A program made the translations under genes and the position numbers. A DNA stretch of 64,000 nucleotides, from contig NZ_LMVB01000001.1 in NCBI RefSeq assembly GCF_001510645.1, forward strand, positions 1,292,436 to 1,356,435. The letters are read 5' to 3'. Position 1 is the stretch's first letter. Every line of letters begins with the position of its first letter. The notes beneath the pieces were generated by a model. The model did no database searches and was not told where the DNA came from. It saw only the letters and a list, made by a program, of their open reading frames with translations. Below, in pieces: positions 19,213 through 28,654 of this stretch. This DNA comes from Paenibacillus sp. FJAT-29882 (lineage in GTDB: Bacteria > Bacillota > Bacilli > Bacillales > DSM-1321).

Positions 19213-20400
19213 ATGAAAAAGTTAGCAAATCGCGTACAGGCATTAACACCATCTTCTACATTAGCAATTACAGCTAAGGCTAAAGAGCTTAAGGCTCAAG
19301 GACAAGATGTTATTGGACTTGGAGCAGGCGAACCAGACTTTAATACTCCACAGCATATTATCGATGCAGCTTTTAAATCAATGAATGAAGGTCATACAAA
19401 ATATACCCCTTCAGCCGGCTTGCCAAAGTTGAAAGAAGAAATCATCAATAAGCTTTCAAAAGAGAACGGTCTCTTATACCAACCAAATGAAATTATCGTT
19501 GGCTCAGGTGCGAAACACGTGCTTTATACATTATTTCAAGCGATTCTGGATGAAGGCGATGAAGTAATTATCCCTATTCCGTATTGGGTTAGCTATCCTG
19601 AACAAGTTAAATTAGCTGGCGGTACTCCAGTATATGTGAATGGAACAGAAGAACAGTCGTTCAAAATTACAAAAGAGCAGCTTAAAGAAGCAATTACAGA
19701 TAAAACAAAAGCATTTCTAATCAATTCACCTAGTAACCCTACAGGCATGTTATATTCTGAAGAAGAATTACGCGAACTTGGGCAAGTATGTTTGGATCAC
19801 GATGTATTAATCGTTTCTGATGAAATTTATGAAAAACTTATTTACGATGGTGCACAGCACATTTCCATTGCTTCTATTTCTCCAGAATTGAAAGAACAAA
19901 CCATTGTCGTGAATGGAGTGTCCAAATCCTATTCCATGACAGGTTGGAGAATTGGCTATGCAGCTGGAAACACTCAGATTATTAAAGCTATGACTAATTT
20001 AGCGAGCCATAGCACATCAAATCCAACGACAACAGCTCAATACGGAGCGATTGCGGCACTGTCAGGGCCACAAGATAAAGTAGAAGAGATGCGAGTTGCA
20101 TTCGAGGACCGTTTGAATATCATTTACGATAAACTGACTGCTATTCCTGGAATCACTTGCCTGAAACCCCAAGGGGCATTCTACCTTTTCCCGAACGCAA
20201 AGAAAGCTGCTGAACTTACAGGCTATGGTAATGTAGACGCATTTGCTGGAGCCCTGCTTGAGGAAGCGCTAGTAGCTGTTATTCCTGGTTCTGGATTTGG
20301 AGCAGATGATTATATTCGTTTATCCTATGCAACATCCTTAGATCAGCTGGAAAAAGCTGTTGAACGCATTCGCTCATTTGTAGAATCAAAGATGGCTTAA
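19213..20400 (+). CDS. aspB: Aspartate aminotransferase
   Basis: A pyridoxal-phosphate enzyme (395 residues, fold type I, class Ib) that interconverts aspartate/2-oxoglutarate and oxaloacetate/glutamate. The cofactor lysine is K238 in SKSYSMTGWRIGYAAG, with upstream NSPSNPTG and SDEIYE. ATG 19213 follows AATGGAGGGTTTTTT. It provides aspartate for the asparaginyl-tRNA synthetase and for pantothenate and lysine pathways nearby. Confidence 0.93.
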   Translation: MKKLANRVQALTPSSTLAITAKAKELKAQGQDVIGLGAGEPDFNTPQHIIDAAFKSMNEGHTKYTPSAGLPKLKEEIINKLSKENGLLYQPNEIIVGSGAKHVLYTLFQAILDEGDEVIIPIPYWVSYPEQVKLAGGTPVYVNGTEEQSFKITKEQLKEAITDKTKAFLINSPSNPTGMLYSEEELRELGQVCLDHDVLIVSDEIYEKLIYDGAQHISIASISPELKEQTIVVNGVSKSYSMTGWRIGYAAGNTQIIKAMTNLASHSTSNPTTTAQYGAIAALSGPQDKVEEMRVAFEDRLNIIYDKLTAIPGITCLKPQGAFYLFPNAKKAAELTGYGNVDAFAGALLEEALVAVIPGSGFGADDYIRLSYATSLDQLEKAVERIRSFVESKMA

Positions 20401-20443
20401 ATCGCTATCTTTATAGTAGAAAACAGAGTAATTTTTATCAGGT

Positions 20444-20472
20444 TTGCCACTACAATCAAGTACATGTATAAT
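20444..20472 (+). promoter_or_regulatory. Sigma-A promoter of asnS
   Basis: TTGCCA (20444-20449) and TATAAT (20467-20472) with a 17-nt spacer. The transcript would carry a ~185-nt leader holding repeat B1. Confidence 0.65.
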
Positions 20473-20511
20473 GAAAATGTTATATAAGTATAAGATTTAT
20501 TAATGAGTTTT

Positions 20512-20646
20512 AGTGTCTAGCGTAAGCAGCCTAACCTCTCTAGGGTTTAGCCAATCAAGTTATATCAAGTGAAAACTACTTTCGATATAACTTGTTCGTC
20601 TTATGCTTAACGAGGTTGCTAAAAGGTGCTTGCGCTTTTCTTATGA
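20512..20646. repeat. Palindromic repeat family B, copy B1, in the asnS leader
   Basis: The ends are GTGTCTAGCGTAAGCAGCCT and GCTTGCGCTTTTCTTAT, which can pair, with CCTAACCTC/GAGGTTGC inside. Within the loop is a second hairpin, CAAGTTATATC (about 20551) / GATATAACTTG (about 20584). The short copy B2 is at 40178-40223. The 3' end is a known common sequence of Bacillus intergenic repeats (GCGCTTGCGCTTTTCTT). Confidence 0.75.
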
Positions 20647-20663
20647 TTTGGAGGGAATGTATC

Positions 20664-21956
20664 GTGAAAATTACGATAGCACAGGTAAGTAAATATGTTG
20701 ATCAAGAAGTGACAATCGGTGGTTGGTTAGCTAATAAACGATCAAGCGGTAAGATTGCATTTTTACAATTGCGCGATGGTTCAGGGTTTATTCAAGGTGT
20801 TGTTGTCAAGGAAGAAGTTGGGGAAGAGATTTTTGCACGTGCGAAATCAATTACACAAGAGTCATCTCTATATGTAACAGGAATTGTGCAAACTGATGAA
20901 CGTTCTCCATTTGGCTATGAGCTGCAAGTGAAGAATGTTGAAGTCATCCATGAATCAGTAGACTATCCAATTACACCTAAATCACACGGAACAGAATTTT
21001 TGATGGATAACCGCCATTTATGGTTACGTTCGAAACGACAACATGCGGTTATGAAAATCCGTAATGAAATCATTCGTGCTACATATGAATTTTTCAATAA
21101 TGAAGGCTTTGTGAAGGTGGATCCACCGATTTTGACCGGAAGTGCACCAGAAGGAACTTCAGAATTATTTGCAACAAAATACTTTGATGAAGATGCATTT
21201 CTATCACAAAGCGGACAGCTGTATATGGAAGCTTGTGCAATGGCACTTGGAAAAGTATTTTCTTTCGGTCCAACATTCCGTGCAGAGAAGTCGAAAACCC
21301 GTCGCCATCTAATTGAGTTCTGGATGATTGAACCGGAAATGGCCTTTTACCAACATGAAGACAGTTTAAAAGTACAAGAAGATTATGTGTCTTATATCGT
21401 TCAATCTGTTTTGCAAAATTGTAAGTTAGAATTGAACACGCTAGGCCGTGATATAGAAAAACTTGAAAACATTAAAGCGCCGTTCCCACGAATTACCTAT
21501 GATGATGCACTTGAATTCCTGCATGAAAAGGGATTTGACGATGTTCAGTGGGGAGATGATTTTGGTGCCCCACATGAAACGGCGATTGCCGAAAGTTATG
21601 CATTGCCTGTTTTCATCACGCATTACCCAACGTCATTAAAACCATTTTATATGCAACCAGATCCAGAACGAGAAGAAGTGGTATTATGTGCCGATTTAAT
21701 CGCTCCGGAAGGATATGGCGAAATTATTGGTGGATCAGAACGTATCTATGATTACGATTTGCTTGAACAAAGAATTGAAGAACATAAATTAAGTAAAGAT
21801 GCTTATAACTGGTATCTCGAATTACGTAAATATGGTTCTGTCCCTCACTCTGGTTTCGGACTTGGGCTTGAGCGTACTGTCGCTTGGATCAGTGGTGTCG
21901 AGCATGTTCGTGAGACGATACCATTCCCACGTTTATTAAATAGACTATATCCATAA
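20664..21956 (+). CDS. asnS: Asparaginyl-tRNA synthetase
   Basis: A 430-residue class IIb aminoacyl-tRNA synthetase. The N-terminal OB-fold (about 1-105) binds the anticodon; the catalytic part shows motif 2 ([24 protein letters not shown]) and motif 3 ([13 protein letters not shown]). I placed the start at GTG 20664 after GGAGGGAATGTATC; the frame is open to 20592, but that part lies in repeat B1. No T-box was found upstream. Confidence 0.95.
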   Translation: MKITIAQVSKYVDQEVTIGGWLANKRSSGKIAFLQLRDGSGFIQGVVVKEEVGEEIFARAKSITQESSLYVTGIVQTDERSPFGYELQVKNVEVIHESVDYPITPKSHGTEFLMDNRHLWLRSKRQHAVMKIRNEIIRATYEFFNNEGFVKVDPPILTGSAPEGTSELFATKYFDEDAFLSQSGQLYMEACAMALGKVFSFGPTFRAEKSKTRRHLIEFWMIEPEMAFYQHEDSLKVQEDYVSYIVQSVLQNCKLELNTLGRDIEKLENIKAPFPRITYDDALEFLHEKGFDDVQWGDDFGAPHETAIAESYALPVFITHYPTSLKPFYMQPDPEREEVVLCADLIAPEGYGEIIGGSERIYDYDLLEQRIEEHKLSKDAYNWYLELRKYGSVPHSGFGLGLERTVAWISGVEHVRETIPFPRLLNRLYP

Positions 21957-21974
21957 TTAAATGAGAGTATCATA

Positions 21975-22067
21975 AAAAGGGTCTGACCACGTATTCTACA
22001 ACGGTAGCAAAGTGTTGTATACACTTTGCTATACTGTTATCCGTAGTTATGGGGACAGACCTTTTTT
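21975..22067 (+). terminator. Terminator after asnS with a compound hairpin (family E)
   Basis: AAAAGGGTCTG (21975) pairs with CAGACCTTTTTT (22056-22067). The loop holds a second perfect hairpin AGCAAAGTGT/ACACTTTGCT (about 22006-22030). The GGTCTGACC/GGACAGACC pattern recurs near 27935-28021. Confidence 0.75.
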
Positions 22068-22199
22068 CATCTTTGGGCTTTAGAGCAGACGCTCATGGAT
22101 GTTTTTATAAGCCGTAAAAAAGAATTATTAAAAAATGTTACGTTATTTTTGGAGATTAATTTCCAAAATGTATTATAGGTATTGTCGAACATTGTTTCA

Positions 22200-22208
22200 T
22201 GTTATACT
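22200..22208 (+). promoter_or_regulatory. Extended -10 promoter of dnaD
   Basis: TGTTATACT (TG-N-TATACT) lies 20 nt before the dnaD start; TTGTCG at 22182 is 15 nt upstream. It would give a very short leader. Confidence 0.4.
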
Positions 22209-22228
22209 AATAATGAGGTGTCAAAGAT

Positions 22229-22921
22229 ATGAAAAATAACTTATATGCATGGTTTAAAGAAGGGTCGATGACGATTCCTTCATTTTTATTTACTCATTAT
22301 AAAAAGATTGGCTTAAATGAGCAGGAAGTTATGCTATTGCTTCAACTCCAACAATTTATTGAATCTGGAAATGATTTTCCCGCGCCATCACAGTTAGCAG
22401 AACGAATGACTCTTCAGGAAACAGAGTGTTTGTTTTTAATACAGCGTTTAATTCAACGAGGGTATATTAAGTTAGAGGAAGATAAAGGGCAAGCAATAGG
22501 TGATGAAAGGTATTCACTTGATCCTTTATATGAGAGATTGATTGATTGCTTCTTGCAGGCACAGAAACAAGAGAAAGCGGAGCAGGCCTTAAATGAAGGG
22601 GAAAGCCTCTATACAATATTTGAACAGGAATTCGGACGGCCGCTATCGCCATATGAGTGTGAAACGCTTGCCTTATGGATGGATGATGATCATTCACCTT
22701 CAATCATAAAAGCAGCATTGCGTGAAGCTGTAATTTCCGGTAAATTAAATTTTCGTTATGTTGATCGCATTTTATTTGAATGGAAGAAGAATGGCATTAA
22801 GACGATTGATCAGGCAAAGAATCGTGGTCAGCAATTCAGAATGCATCAAAAGCACGAGAAGAAGCAGGTAACACAAACTCCACTTAAAGATGTGCCTTTT
22901 TATAATTGGTTGGAGCAATAG
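22229..22921 (+). CDS. dnaD: DNA replication initiation protein DnaD
   Basis: A primosomal protein acting with DnaA, DnaB and DnaI to load the replicative helicase. The 230-residue protein has an N-terminal winged-helix oligomerisation domain (about 10-95) and a C-terminal DnaD domain (about 128-200) with the signature YVDRILFEWKKNGIKT. Start ATG 22229 follows TAATGAGGTGTCAAAG and gives the family N-terminus with IPSFLFTHYKKIGLNE. It precedes nth, as in B. subtilis. Confidence 0.93.
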   Translation: MKNNLYAWFKEGSMTIPSFLFTHYKKIGLNEQEVMLLLQLQQFIESGNDFPAPSQLAERMTLQETECLFLIQRLIQRGYIKLEEDKGQAIGDERYSLDPLYERLIDCFLQAQKQEKAEQALNEGESLYTIFEQEFGRPLSPYECETLALWMDDDHSPSIIKAALREAVISGKLNFRYVDRILFEWKKNGIKTIDQAKNRGQQFRMHQKHEKKQVTQTPLKDVPFYNWLEQ

Positions 22922-22953
22922 TTCTAAATAGTTCTAGGTAAAAGGAGTCAATT

Positions 22954-23610
22954 ATGCTGAATAAAACCCAGATACGCTATTGTTTGGATACGATGGGTGA
23001 GATGTTTCCAGATGCACATTGTGAATTGAATCATTCTAATCCGTTTGAACTCGTCATTGCGGTTGCACTCTCCGCTCAATGCACAGATGTTCTCGTAAAC
23101 AAAGTTACGAAAACGTTATTTCAAAAATACAAAATTCCTGAGGATTACCTAAATGTCCCCATTGAGGAGCTTGAACAGGATATTCGTTCGATTGGATTGT
23201 ACCGCAATAAAGCGAAGAACATCCAAAAGCTTTCAAAAATGCTGATTGAAGAATATGGCAGAGAAGTTCCTAGAGACCGGGATGAATTAATCAATTTACC
23301 AGGTGTTGGTAGGAAGACGGCGAATGTTGTTGTTTCAGTTGCATATGGTGTTCCGGCCATTGCGGTTGATACTCATGTTGAGCGAGTAAGTAAACGCCTT
23401 GGAATATGTCGCTATAAAGACAGTGTTCTTGAGGTGGAAAAAACTTTAATGAACAAAATTCCAAAAGAAGAATGGTCCGTTACTCATCATCGCTTGATTT
23501 TCTTCGGTAGATACCATTGCAAAGCTCAAAATCCACAATGCCCTGTTTGTCCTCTACTTGATGTATGTCGCGAAGGGAAGAAACGAATGAAAAAGGAAGC
23601 TGTGAAATGA
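22954..23610 (+). CDS. nth: Endonuclease III
   Basis: A DNA glycosylase/AP lyase for oxidised pyrimidines (218 residues). The helix-hairpin-helix LPGVGRKTANVV contains catalytic K121, and D139 is in the VDTHVERVSKRLG signature. The C-terminal iron-sulfur loop has the expected spacing: C189-X6-C196-X2-C199-X5-C205. ATG 22954 follows AAAAGGAGTCAATT. The stop overlaps the next start (ATGA). Confidence 0.96.
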   Translation: MLNKTQIRYCLDTMGEMFPDAHCELNHSNPFELVIAVALSAQCTDVLVNKVTKTLFQKYKIPEDYLNVPIEELEQDIRSIGLYRNKAKNIQKLSKMLIEEYGREVPRDRDELINLPGVGRKTANVVVSVAYGVPAIAVDTHVERVSKRLGICRYKDSVLEVEKTLMNKIPKEEWSVTHHRLIFFGRYHCKAQNPQCPVCPLLDVCREGKKRMKKEAVK

Positions 23611-24128
23611 TTGTACAATTACCACAAGAACTTGTACATGAAAAGTTCTTTTTCAGTGATAGGATTGAAATTGAAAATTTTATCACTGAGAAATGGAATC
23701 CGGATTTTAATCCAACACTTTTTGTGTATGACATGTTGTATTGGAGTGGGGGACAAGGATTTCAACCATGGCAGCAGGGCTTTATAACAATACCTGTCCT
23801 TTTTGAAAAATGGAAGGAATTAGCTGACTCTTGCAGAATCATATTTGCTGAACGAAGGCAGAATGAAGCTGAGATGTTCATGAAAAAAGGAATGGCCCTT
23901 TTTTTTCAAGTGGTGTTTTGGATGAATGAACAACCAGTATTCCTGCATAATTGGCATGAGCAAATTAACAGGCTTTCGGTAAAGCCGATAAATGTTGCTG
24001 AAAGACTGTCATTTGTTGACACGTCTCCCGCCCATTATGCTTCTTTTATCCAGCTAACAGAATTGTTTCTTGAAGCTGAAAAACAATTTTATAAAACCTT
24101 AGCAATGAAAAAACGAAATCAGCAATAA
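23607..24128 (+). CDS. ypoC: YpoC family protein
   Basis: A 173-residue, mostly helical cytoplasmic protein with no catalytic motif I can name. It begins at ATG 23607, overlapping the nth stop by 4 nt, so it is translationally coupled. The conserved part includes NPTLFVYDMLYWSG and the C-terminal helix. B. subtilis ypoC occupies the same place between nth and ponA. Its stop codon lies inside the following terminator stem. Confidence 0.78.
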   Translation: MIVQLPQELVHEKFFFSDRIEIENFITEKWNPDFNPTLFVYDMLYWSGGQGFQPWQQGFITIPVLFEKWKELADSCRIIFAERRQNEAEMFMKKGMALFFQVVFWMNEQPVFLHNWHEQINRLSVKPINVAERLSFVDTSPAHYASFIQLTELFLEAEKQFYKTLAMKKRNQQ

Positions 24129-24164
24129 AGAAGAGGATGTCCCAAAGGGACATCCTCTTCTTTT
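24128..24164. terminator. Bidirectional terminator between ypoC and ponA
   Basis: AAGAAGAGGATGTCCC (24128-24143) pairs perfectly with GGGACATCCTCTTCTT (24147-24162) over a 3-nt loop, with T-rich flanks on both strands. It shares its core with the qcrC terminator. Confidence 0.9.
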
Positions 24165-24174
24165 ATTGGAGACA

Positions 24175-26970
24175 TTAAGGGGTGTCTCCTGCGGCAGGTG
24201 GTACCGTGTTTTCAGCATCAATAGGTGGTTGTGGTGGTTCAGTAGTTCCGCCAGTGCCGCCGCCAGTGCCGCCGCCAGTGCCGCCGCCAGTGCCGCCGCC
24301 AGTGCTATTTTCAGAACCATTACCATTACCATTACCATTACCGTTGCTATTATTATTGCCATTACCATTACCATTACCATTATTGTTTCCATTACCTGGA
24401 TTAGTAGTATTACCATCATTGTTTCCATTGCCTGGATTAGTAGTATTACCATTATTGTTTCCATTGCTTGGATTATTAGTGTTTCCGTTGTTATTACCGT
24501 CATTGCTATTGTCGTCATTCGAACTATCTTGCCCTTGATCATTCTGTCCAGTGTCATCTGTCTCTTCAGGGTTATTTAAGTCAGGTTCAGGCTCGATCGG
24601 TTCTTCCTGAATTGCAGTTACTTTAACACTGGCTGAAGCTGATGCACTTTTCTGGCCGTTAACGATCGCTGTGACAGTGAATGTATAAGTTGAACCAGGG
24701 TTAGGTTGTTGGATTGTTAATCCCATCGCACTCGAACTTGCGAGTACTTGTGAGGCACCCCCATCAATCGATACTTTAACCTCAAAATCTGGTGCTTTAC
24801 TGCTATCTGTTTGAGGGTAGTTCCATTGAAGATTAATGGAATTGCTTGCTTCATCATAACTTGCATTTACTCCAATAGGAGCAGATGTCTTATCATATTG
24901 CTTAGTTACTTTTGTTGGTTCATGTCCTCTTATGAAATATTCATAAGTAACTTGATCTTTAGGTGTATAATCACTTGCTTTTACTGCAGGGTTCGATCCT
25001 TTAAGAATACCACGCTTTACAACATTTTTCGGCTGTTTAAAGTCTTCGGGTTTATCATCTTTATGAACATATGTCATTAATTCTTTAACCATCTTTTTTG
25101 GAATCCTTTGCGATTCTTTTCCAAGGTATTCGCTTTTTTTATCATATCCAATCCAAGCAGCGACCGTATAATTGGTCGTATAAGCTGTCATCCAACTGTC
25201 TGGAACTCCTGCTGATGGAATGTTAAATCTCTTTTTGTCAGCTGCATCAAAATTGGATGACCCAGTTTTACCAGCCATTGGCAAACCAGAGACTCTCGCT
25301 AATTGTCCAGTTCCGTAGCTTTCATCTATGACTCCTTTTAACATGTCAGAAATCATAAAAGCAGTTGATTCTTTCATAACAGCTTTTGATGTGAATTTGT
25401 TTTCGATTTCTGTCTTATCTCGTAAAACTATTTTGGTAACTGTATGAGGCTGATTATAGATCCCGCCGTTACCGAAAGCACTGTATGCACCAGCGATTTG
25501 CATGGACGATACGGATTGAGTGCCTCCGATTGCGCCAGACTCATAATTATTTTTAGGGATAGGAATACCTAATTCTTGCGCAAAGGCATATCCTTCTTCA
25601 ACGCCAACCTCTTGAAGAGCCTTAAGTGCCGGGATATTAAGGGATCGTTCTAGAGCCTCACGCATACTCACATCACCGCGATAACGCCCACCTGCATTTT
25701 TAATCGGTGTGCCATTCGAATATTGAAATGGTTCATCGGTTAGTTGATGATAAGTAGACCAATTTAACTTGTCAATTGCGGGAGCATAATCCATGATCGG
25801 CTTAATCGTAGATCCTGGTGAACGTTTTGCTTCAGTAGCGTAGTTAAACACACGTTTACCTTGAATGTTTCTACCACCACCGATCGCCCTTATTTCACCG
25901 GTTTTCGTATCAATTAAGGAAATTCCGGCTTGCAATGATTTGCTCGGATATTGAATGATATCCTCGGTATTTAGCATGTCATAAACATGTTTTTGTGCAT
26001 CTTTATCAATGGTTGTATAAATTTCCAGTCCGTCTGTATATGGATTATAATCTCCCATACTTTGGACTTCTTCAATCACTTGGTCAATAAAAGCATCATA
26101 TGGTGTTGTATCAACTTTACTCGTATCCTGTGCTTGTAACGTTTTGGTTACGGGTATGCTTTGTGCATTTTTCATTTCTGCTTCCGTAATAAATCCGTGA
26201 CGATTCATTAAGTGAAGCACAATATTTCGTCTTTCTTCTGCGCGTTCAGGATATTTAAAAGGATTATATCTGCTCGGACTTTGCGGTAGCCCGACAAGCA
26301 TGGCTACTTCTTCGAGTGTAAGGTCTTTAAGATCTTTTCCGTAATACGTATCTGCAGCAGTTGCGATGCCAAATGCATGGTTGGCATACCAAATTTTGTT
26401 CACATACATTTCAAAAATTTCTTCTTTCGTGTATCTTTGTTCAAGTTTAATGGCCAGCCATGCTTCTTGAACTTTTCGTTTTATTGTCTTTTCGTCGGTT
26501 AAAAATGTCCGCTTGACGACTTGTTGAGTTAATGTACTGGCACCTTGTGAACCAAAGCCATTCGTTACATTGCCGATTACGGCACTACCTAGGCGCAGAA
26601 TGTCGACTCCACCATGCTTAAAGAATCGAACATCTTCCGTAGCCAAAACGGCATTTTTAATAACTTCAGGAATGTCCGCATAAGCTACATATTCCCGCTT
26701 TTCAACGCCTTCTTCGGTAAGTAAATTACCCTCTTTATCAAAAAACTTTGAGGAAAGGGGGTCTTTTAAAAGAGATTCGTCGATTTTGGGTGCATCGCTA
26801 ATGAAATAGGCAAATGTTGCCCCACCCGCAACGACTCCAATAATCCCGAGCGTTACTAGAACGAGAAAAATCTTTTTAAATATTCCTTTTGGCTTTTTCT
26901 TACTCTTGCCTGTTTTATTAGAGTTTGCCTGCTTGCGGCGTTCCTCTCTTGTATTATATTTTTCAGCCAC
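24175..26970 (-). CDS. ponA: Bifunctional class A penicillin-binding protein PonA
   Basis: It polymerises and cross-links peptidoglycan at the outer membrane face. The 931-residue protein has a basic cytoplasmic N-terminus, a membrane anchor (about 31-57), the glycosyltransferase domain with catalytic E112 in TEDVRFFKHGG and GASTLTQQ, then the transpeptidase with S387 (STIK), SLN and K568 (KTG). A fibronectin type III domain (about 695-785) is followed by a ~140-residue acidic and Asn/Gly-rich tail built from short repeats. It lies behind recU on the minus strand. Confidence 0.95.
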   Translation of the reverse strand: MAEKYNTREERRKQANSNKTGKSKKKPKGIFKKIFLVLVTLGIIGVVAGGATFAYFISDAPKIDESLLKDPLSSKFFDKEGNLLTEEGVEKREYVAYADIPEVIKNAVLATEDVRFFKHGGVDILRLGSAVIGNVTNGFGSQGASTLTQQVVKRTFLTDEKTIKRKVQEAWLAIKLEQRYTKEEIFEMYVNKIWYANHAFGIATAADTYYGKDLKDLTLEEVAMLVGLPQSPSRYNPFKYPERAEERRNIVLHLMNRHGFITEAEMKNAQSIPVTKTLQAQDTSKVDTTPYDAFIDQVIEEVQSMGDYNPYTDGLEIYTTIDKDAQKHVYDMLNTEDIIQYPSKSLQAGISLIDTKTGEIRAIGGGRNIQGKRVFNYATEAKRSPGSTIKPIMDYAPAIDKLNWSTYHQLTDEPFQYSNGTPIKNAGGRYRGDVSMREALERSLNIPALKALQEVGVEEGYAFAQELGIPIPKNNYESGAIGGTQSVSSMQIAGAYSAFGNGGIYNQPHTVTKIVLRDKTEIENKFTSKAVMKESTAFMISDMLKGVIDESYGTGQLARVSGLPMAGKTGSSNFDAADKKRFNIPSAGVPDSWMTAYTTNYTVAAWIGYDKKSEYLGKESQRIPKKMVKELMTYVHKDDKPEDFKQPKNVVKRGILKGSNPAVKASDYTPKDQVTYEYFIRGHEPTKVTKQYDKTSAPIGVNASYDEASNSINLQWNYPQTDSSKAPDFEVKVSIDGGASQVLASSSAMGLTIQQPNPGSTYTFTVTAIVNGQKSASASASVKVTAIQEEPIEPEPDLNNPEETDDTGQNDQGQDSSNDDNSNDGNNNGNTNNPSNGNNNGNTTNPGNGNNDGNTTNPGNGNNNGNGNGNGNNNSNGNGNGNGNGSENSTGGGTGGGTGGGTGGGTGGTTEPPQPPIDAENTVPPAAGDTP
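24250..24500. repeat. Tandem repeats inside the ponA 3' end
   Basis: Three repeat types follow each other: a 12-bp unit GCCAGTGCCGCC about four times (24250-24304, coding for GGGT on the minus strand), ATTACC hexamers (about 24318-24385, coding for GN), and a 36-bp unit about three times (24385-24490, coding for NNGNTTNPGNGN-like units). Such tracts are prone to length change by slippage. Confidence 0.85.
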
Positions 26971-27008
26971 TACAGCTTACCTGCCTTTCGTAATGAATCA
27001 TCGGGAAA

Positions 27009-27611
27009 TTACCCCAAGATGGAATCTACTACTTTAATATAGTCAATCCTTGGATGAAAGCCAAGTGGAATTCGTTTTGAACAAGATTCCACCTCTGTTT
27101 TTGTAATTGATTTTCTTCCGCCTTCATTCATGCGGTTCCAGAATTTTGTTAAATGCCCTAATTCCATTAAGTAAATTTCATCAGTTGTAGAAAATCGGAT
27201 AATGACGAAAGCGACTCCACCTTGCTGGTCGATGCTTTTCATATGCTGGATTTGGTGTTCGTGAAAATTCTTAAGTGGGAACGAAGTTGGATTTTGTGTT
27301 TCCTTTGCTTCAAAATCTAAATGCTTACCCTTGTACACTCCATTATAATCCGTAGTAGATGCTTGTTTGAAATAGGCTTCTTTTATTACGGCTGCACTCC
27401 GTTTCGGATAATGAACATCGACAATTTGAATAGGGGTAGGCTTCTTATGGACGACAGCGATCCCATTTGCTACATAATATTCGTTCGTATCGTTTAAATC
27501 ATCCTCCAACGTTTTTCCTCGATTGCCAAAGCTGCTTTTTTTGATGGAACGTTGAACGGCTTCCGAGCTTTTAGAGACGTATTTACGCCCATTGGGGTAA
27601 TGAAAAGCCAC
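27009..27611 (-). CDS. recU: Holliday junction resolvase RecU
   Basis: It cleaves four-way DNA junctions during recombination and chromosome segregation. The 200-residue protein has the conserved [12 protein letters not shown], the [15 protein letters not shown] stalk region and the PD-(D/E)XK-type core [11 protein letters not shown]...DFEAKET. The frame is open to 27716, but I chose GTG 27611 because CAAGGGGGA lies just before it and the protein then starts AFHYPNG like its relatives. ponA follows 38 nt downstream, the usual recU-ponA pair. Confidence 0.93.
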   Translation of the reverse strand: MAFHYPNGRKYVSKSSEAVQRSIKKSSFGNRGKTLEDDLNDTNEYYVANGIAVVHKKPTPIQIVDVHYPKRSAAVIKEAYFKQASTTDYNGVYKGKHLDFEAKETQNPTSFPLKNFHEHQIQHMKSIDQQGGVAFVIIRFSTTDEIYLMELGHLTKFWNRMNEGGRKSITKTEVESCSKRIPLGFHPRIDYIKVVDSILG

Positions 27612-28060
27612 ATGAATTCCCCCTTGTTTTTCACTTATCATATAATAGCAAAAAAAAATGTGAAGTAGTGAATAAAATGATCTTTTTCTTTTCAATCTAA
27701 CTATGTATTTTATCACATTTAGGTGTAATTGGGTAATGAAAGAGGGGATGGTTCACTGATTTATGCTTTCATATACAATAAAATAGAATTAAGAATGGAT
27801 ATAAGAAGTCTCATTTGGAATCAATGTAATTAATTTGAAGTCGTTTTTAGGAGTAGACAAGGAGCAATCAAAAAGTGGTTGAAAGATTAAATGGTGATGT
27901 TGGCCGAGTATGTAAATGAGCGGGTGTCCTAAACTAAAGGGTCAGCTCCTACCAACGCTATATACAGTTCAAAATGAGTGTATATACCAGTATAAACCGG
28001 AAAGTCGTGTTAGGGCAGACCAGTTTAGGACAGCCGCTTTTATAAACTTATTGGACTTGC
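27612..28060. other. Intergenic region between recU and sspM with a family E palindrome
   Basis: No gene seen in 449 nt. GCGGGTGTCCTAAACT (27920-27935) pairs with AGTTTAGGACAGCCGC (28022-28037); the loop carries GGTCAGCTCC and GGGCAGACC, related to the asnS terminator element. It could fold on either strand but lacks a strong T run. Confidence 0.55.
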
Positions 28061-28174
28061 TTAGGTAGCGGGACGATCAGGACCGGTTAATTTCGGGTTT
28101 CCGATTGCTGCTTTCGTGCTCAAGTTCTTTTCATTTTTCTTTTTTTGTTGTTCTTTACTCTGATTTGTCGTCAT
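28061..28174 (-). CDS. sspM: Small acid-soluble spore protein SspM
   Basis: A 37-residue, highly basic protein: an N-terminal Gln/Lys-rich part (SKEQQKKKNEKN) and the C-terminus NPKLTGPDRPAT. The end matches the GGPNRPST ending of B. subtilis SspM. The ATG (28174 on the minus strand) follows GGGAGGTGTTAAATC. Proteins of this group are made in the forespore under sigma-G; I could not define the promoter. Its position near recU/ponA and yppD agrees with B. subtilis. Confidence 0.8.
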   Translation of the reverse strand: MTTNQSKEQQKKKNEKNLSTKAAIGNPKLTGPDRPAT

Positions 28175-28360
28175 GATTTAACACCTCCCACTACTAGTTT
28201 TATCTCAAATTGTCCACTCATTCATAAGATTTGTCGAAAGCTTAAAAAAATCCCCCCTTATTTCACTTTTTTTGACGATTTACTTCTAGTTTTGTCAGAC
28301 GTGAAGGGCTTTTGATAAAAATAAAGAATACTTTTATAAAGAGATTAGGGAGGGATTTTA

Positions 28361-28636
28361 ATGGGAATCAAACATGTGGATGTAGAAGAAATTCTTGGGT
28401 TAATGGAAGAAATCAATGAGCATTTAGAAACTTTAGAAACAACGTTATCTGTTTCCTTTGCCACGGAACGCAACAAGTTATGGACTAACGAGCATCACAT
28501 GATCGATTCCGCAAGTATGAAAGTAAACGAAGCAGAAGCTAAATGGTTGTTGATGCAAAATGAACATACAGTTCTACGTGATATGGATAAGAATCGGAAG
28601 GAGATTCTTTCAATGAATCCGAGGCTAGGGTTTTAA
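28361..28636 (+). CDS. yppD: YppD-like small protein (DUF5446)
   Basis: A 91-residue helical protein, probably coiled coil in its first half (EEILGLMEEINEHLETLETTL). ATG 28361 follows TTAGGGAGGGATTTTA. It occupies the yppD position between recU and yppE. I know no function, and the call rests on position and size. Confidence 0.6.
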   Translation: MGIKHVDVEEILGLMEEINEHLETLETTLSVSFATERNKLWTNEHHMIDSASMKVNEAEAKWLLMQNEHTVLRDMDKNRKEILSMNPRLGF

Positions 28637-28654
28637 ATTACGAATGAAAGTAAC

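Noticed and set aside
20473..20663. T-box for asnS
   Set aside because: No T-box sequence (GGTGG-ACC) or antiterminator is present; the leader is occupied by repeat B1.
24250..24500. Tandem repeats resembling a CRISPR array
   Set aside because: Units of 6, 12 and 36 bp directly abut without spacers and lie in frame inside ponA.
24166..24579. Long open frames on the plus strand (137 and 118 codons) opposite the ponA tail
   Set aside because: They are opposite-strand readings of the tandem repeats that code for the Gly/Asn tail of PonA; no ribosome site and very low complexity.
27612..27716. 35-residue N-terminal extension of RecU
   Set aside because: No relative has it, and a good ribosome site stands directly before GTG 27611.
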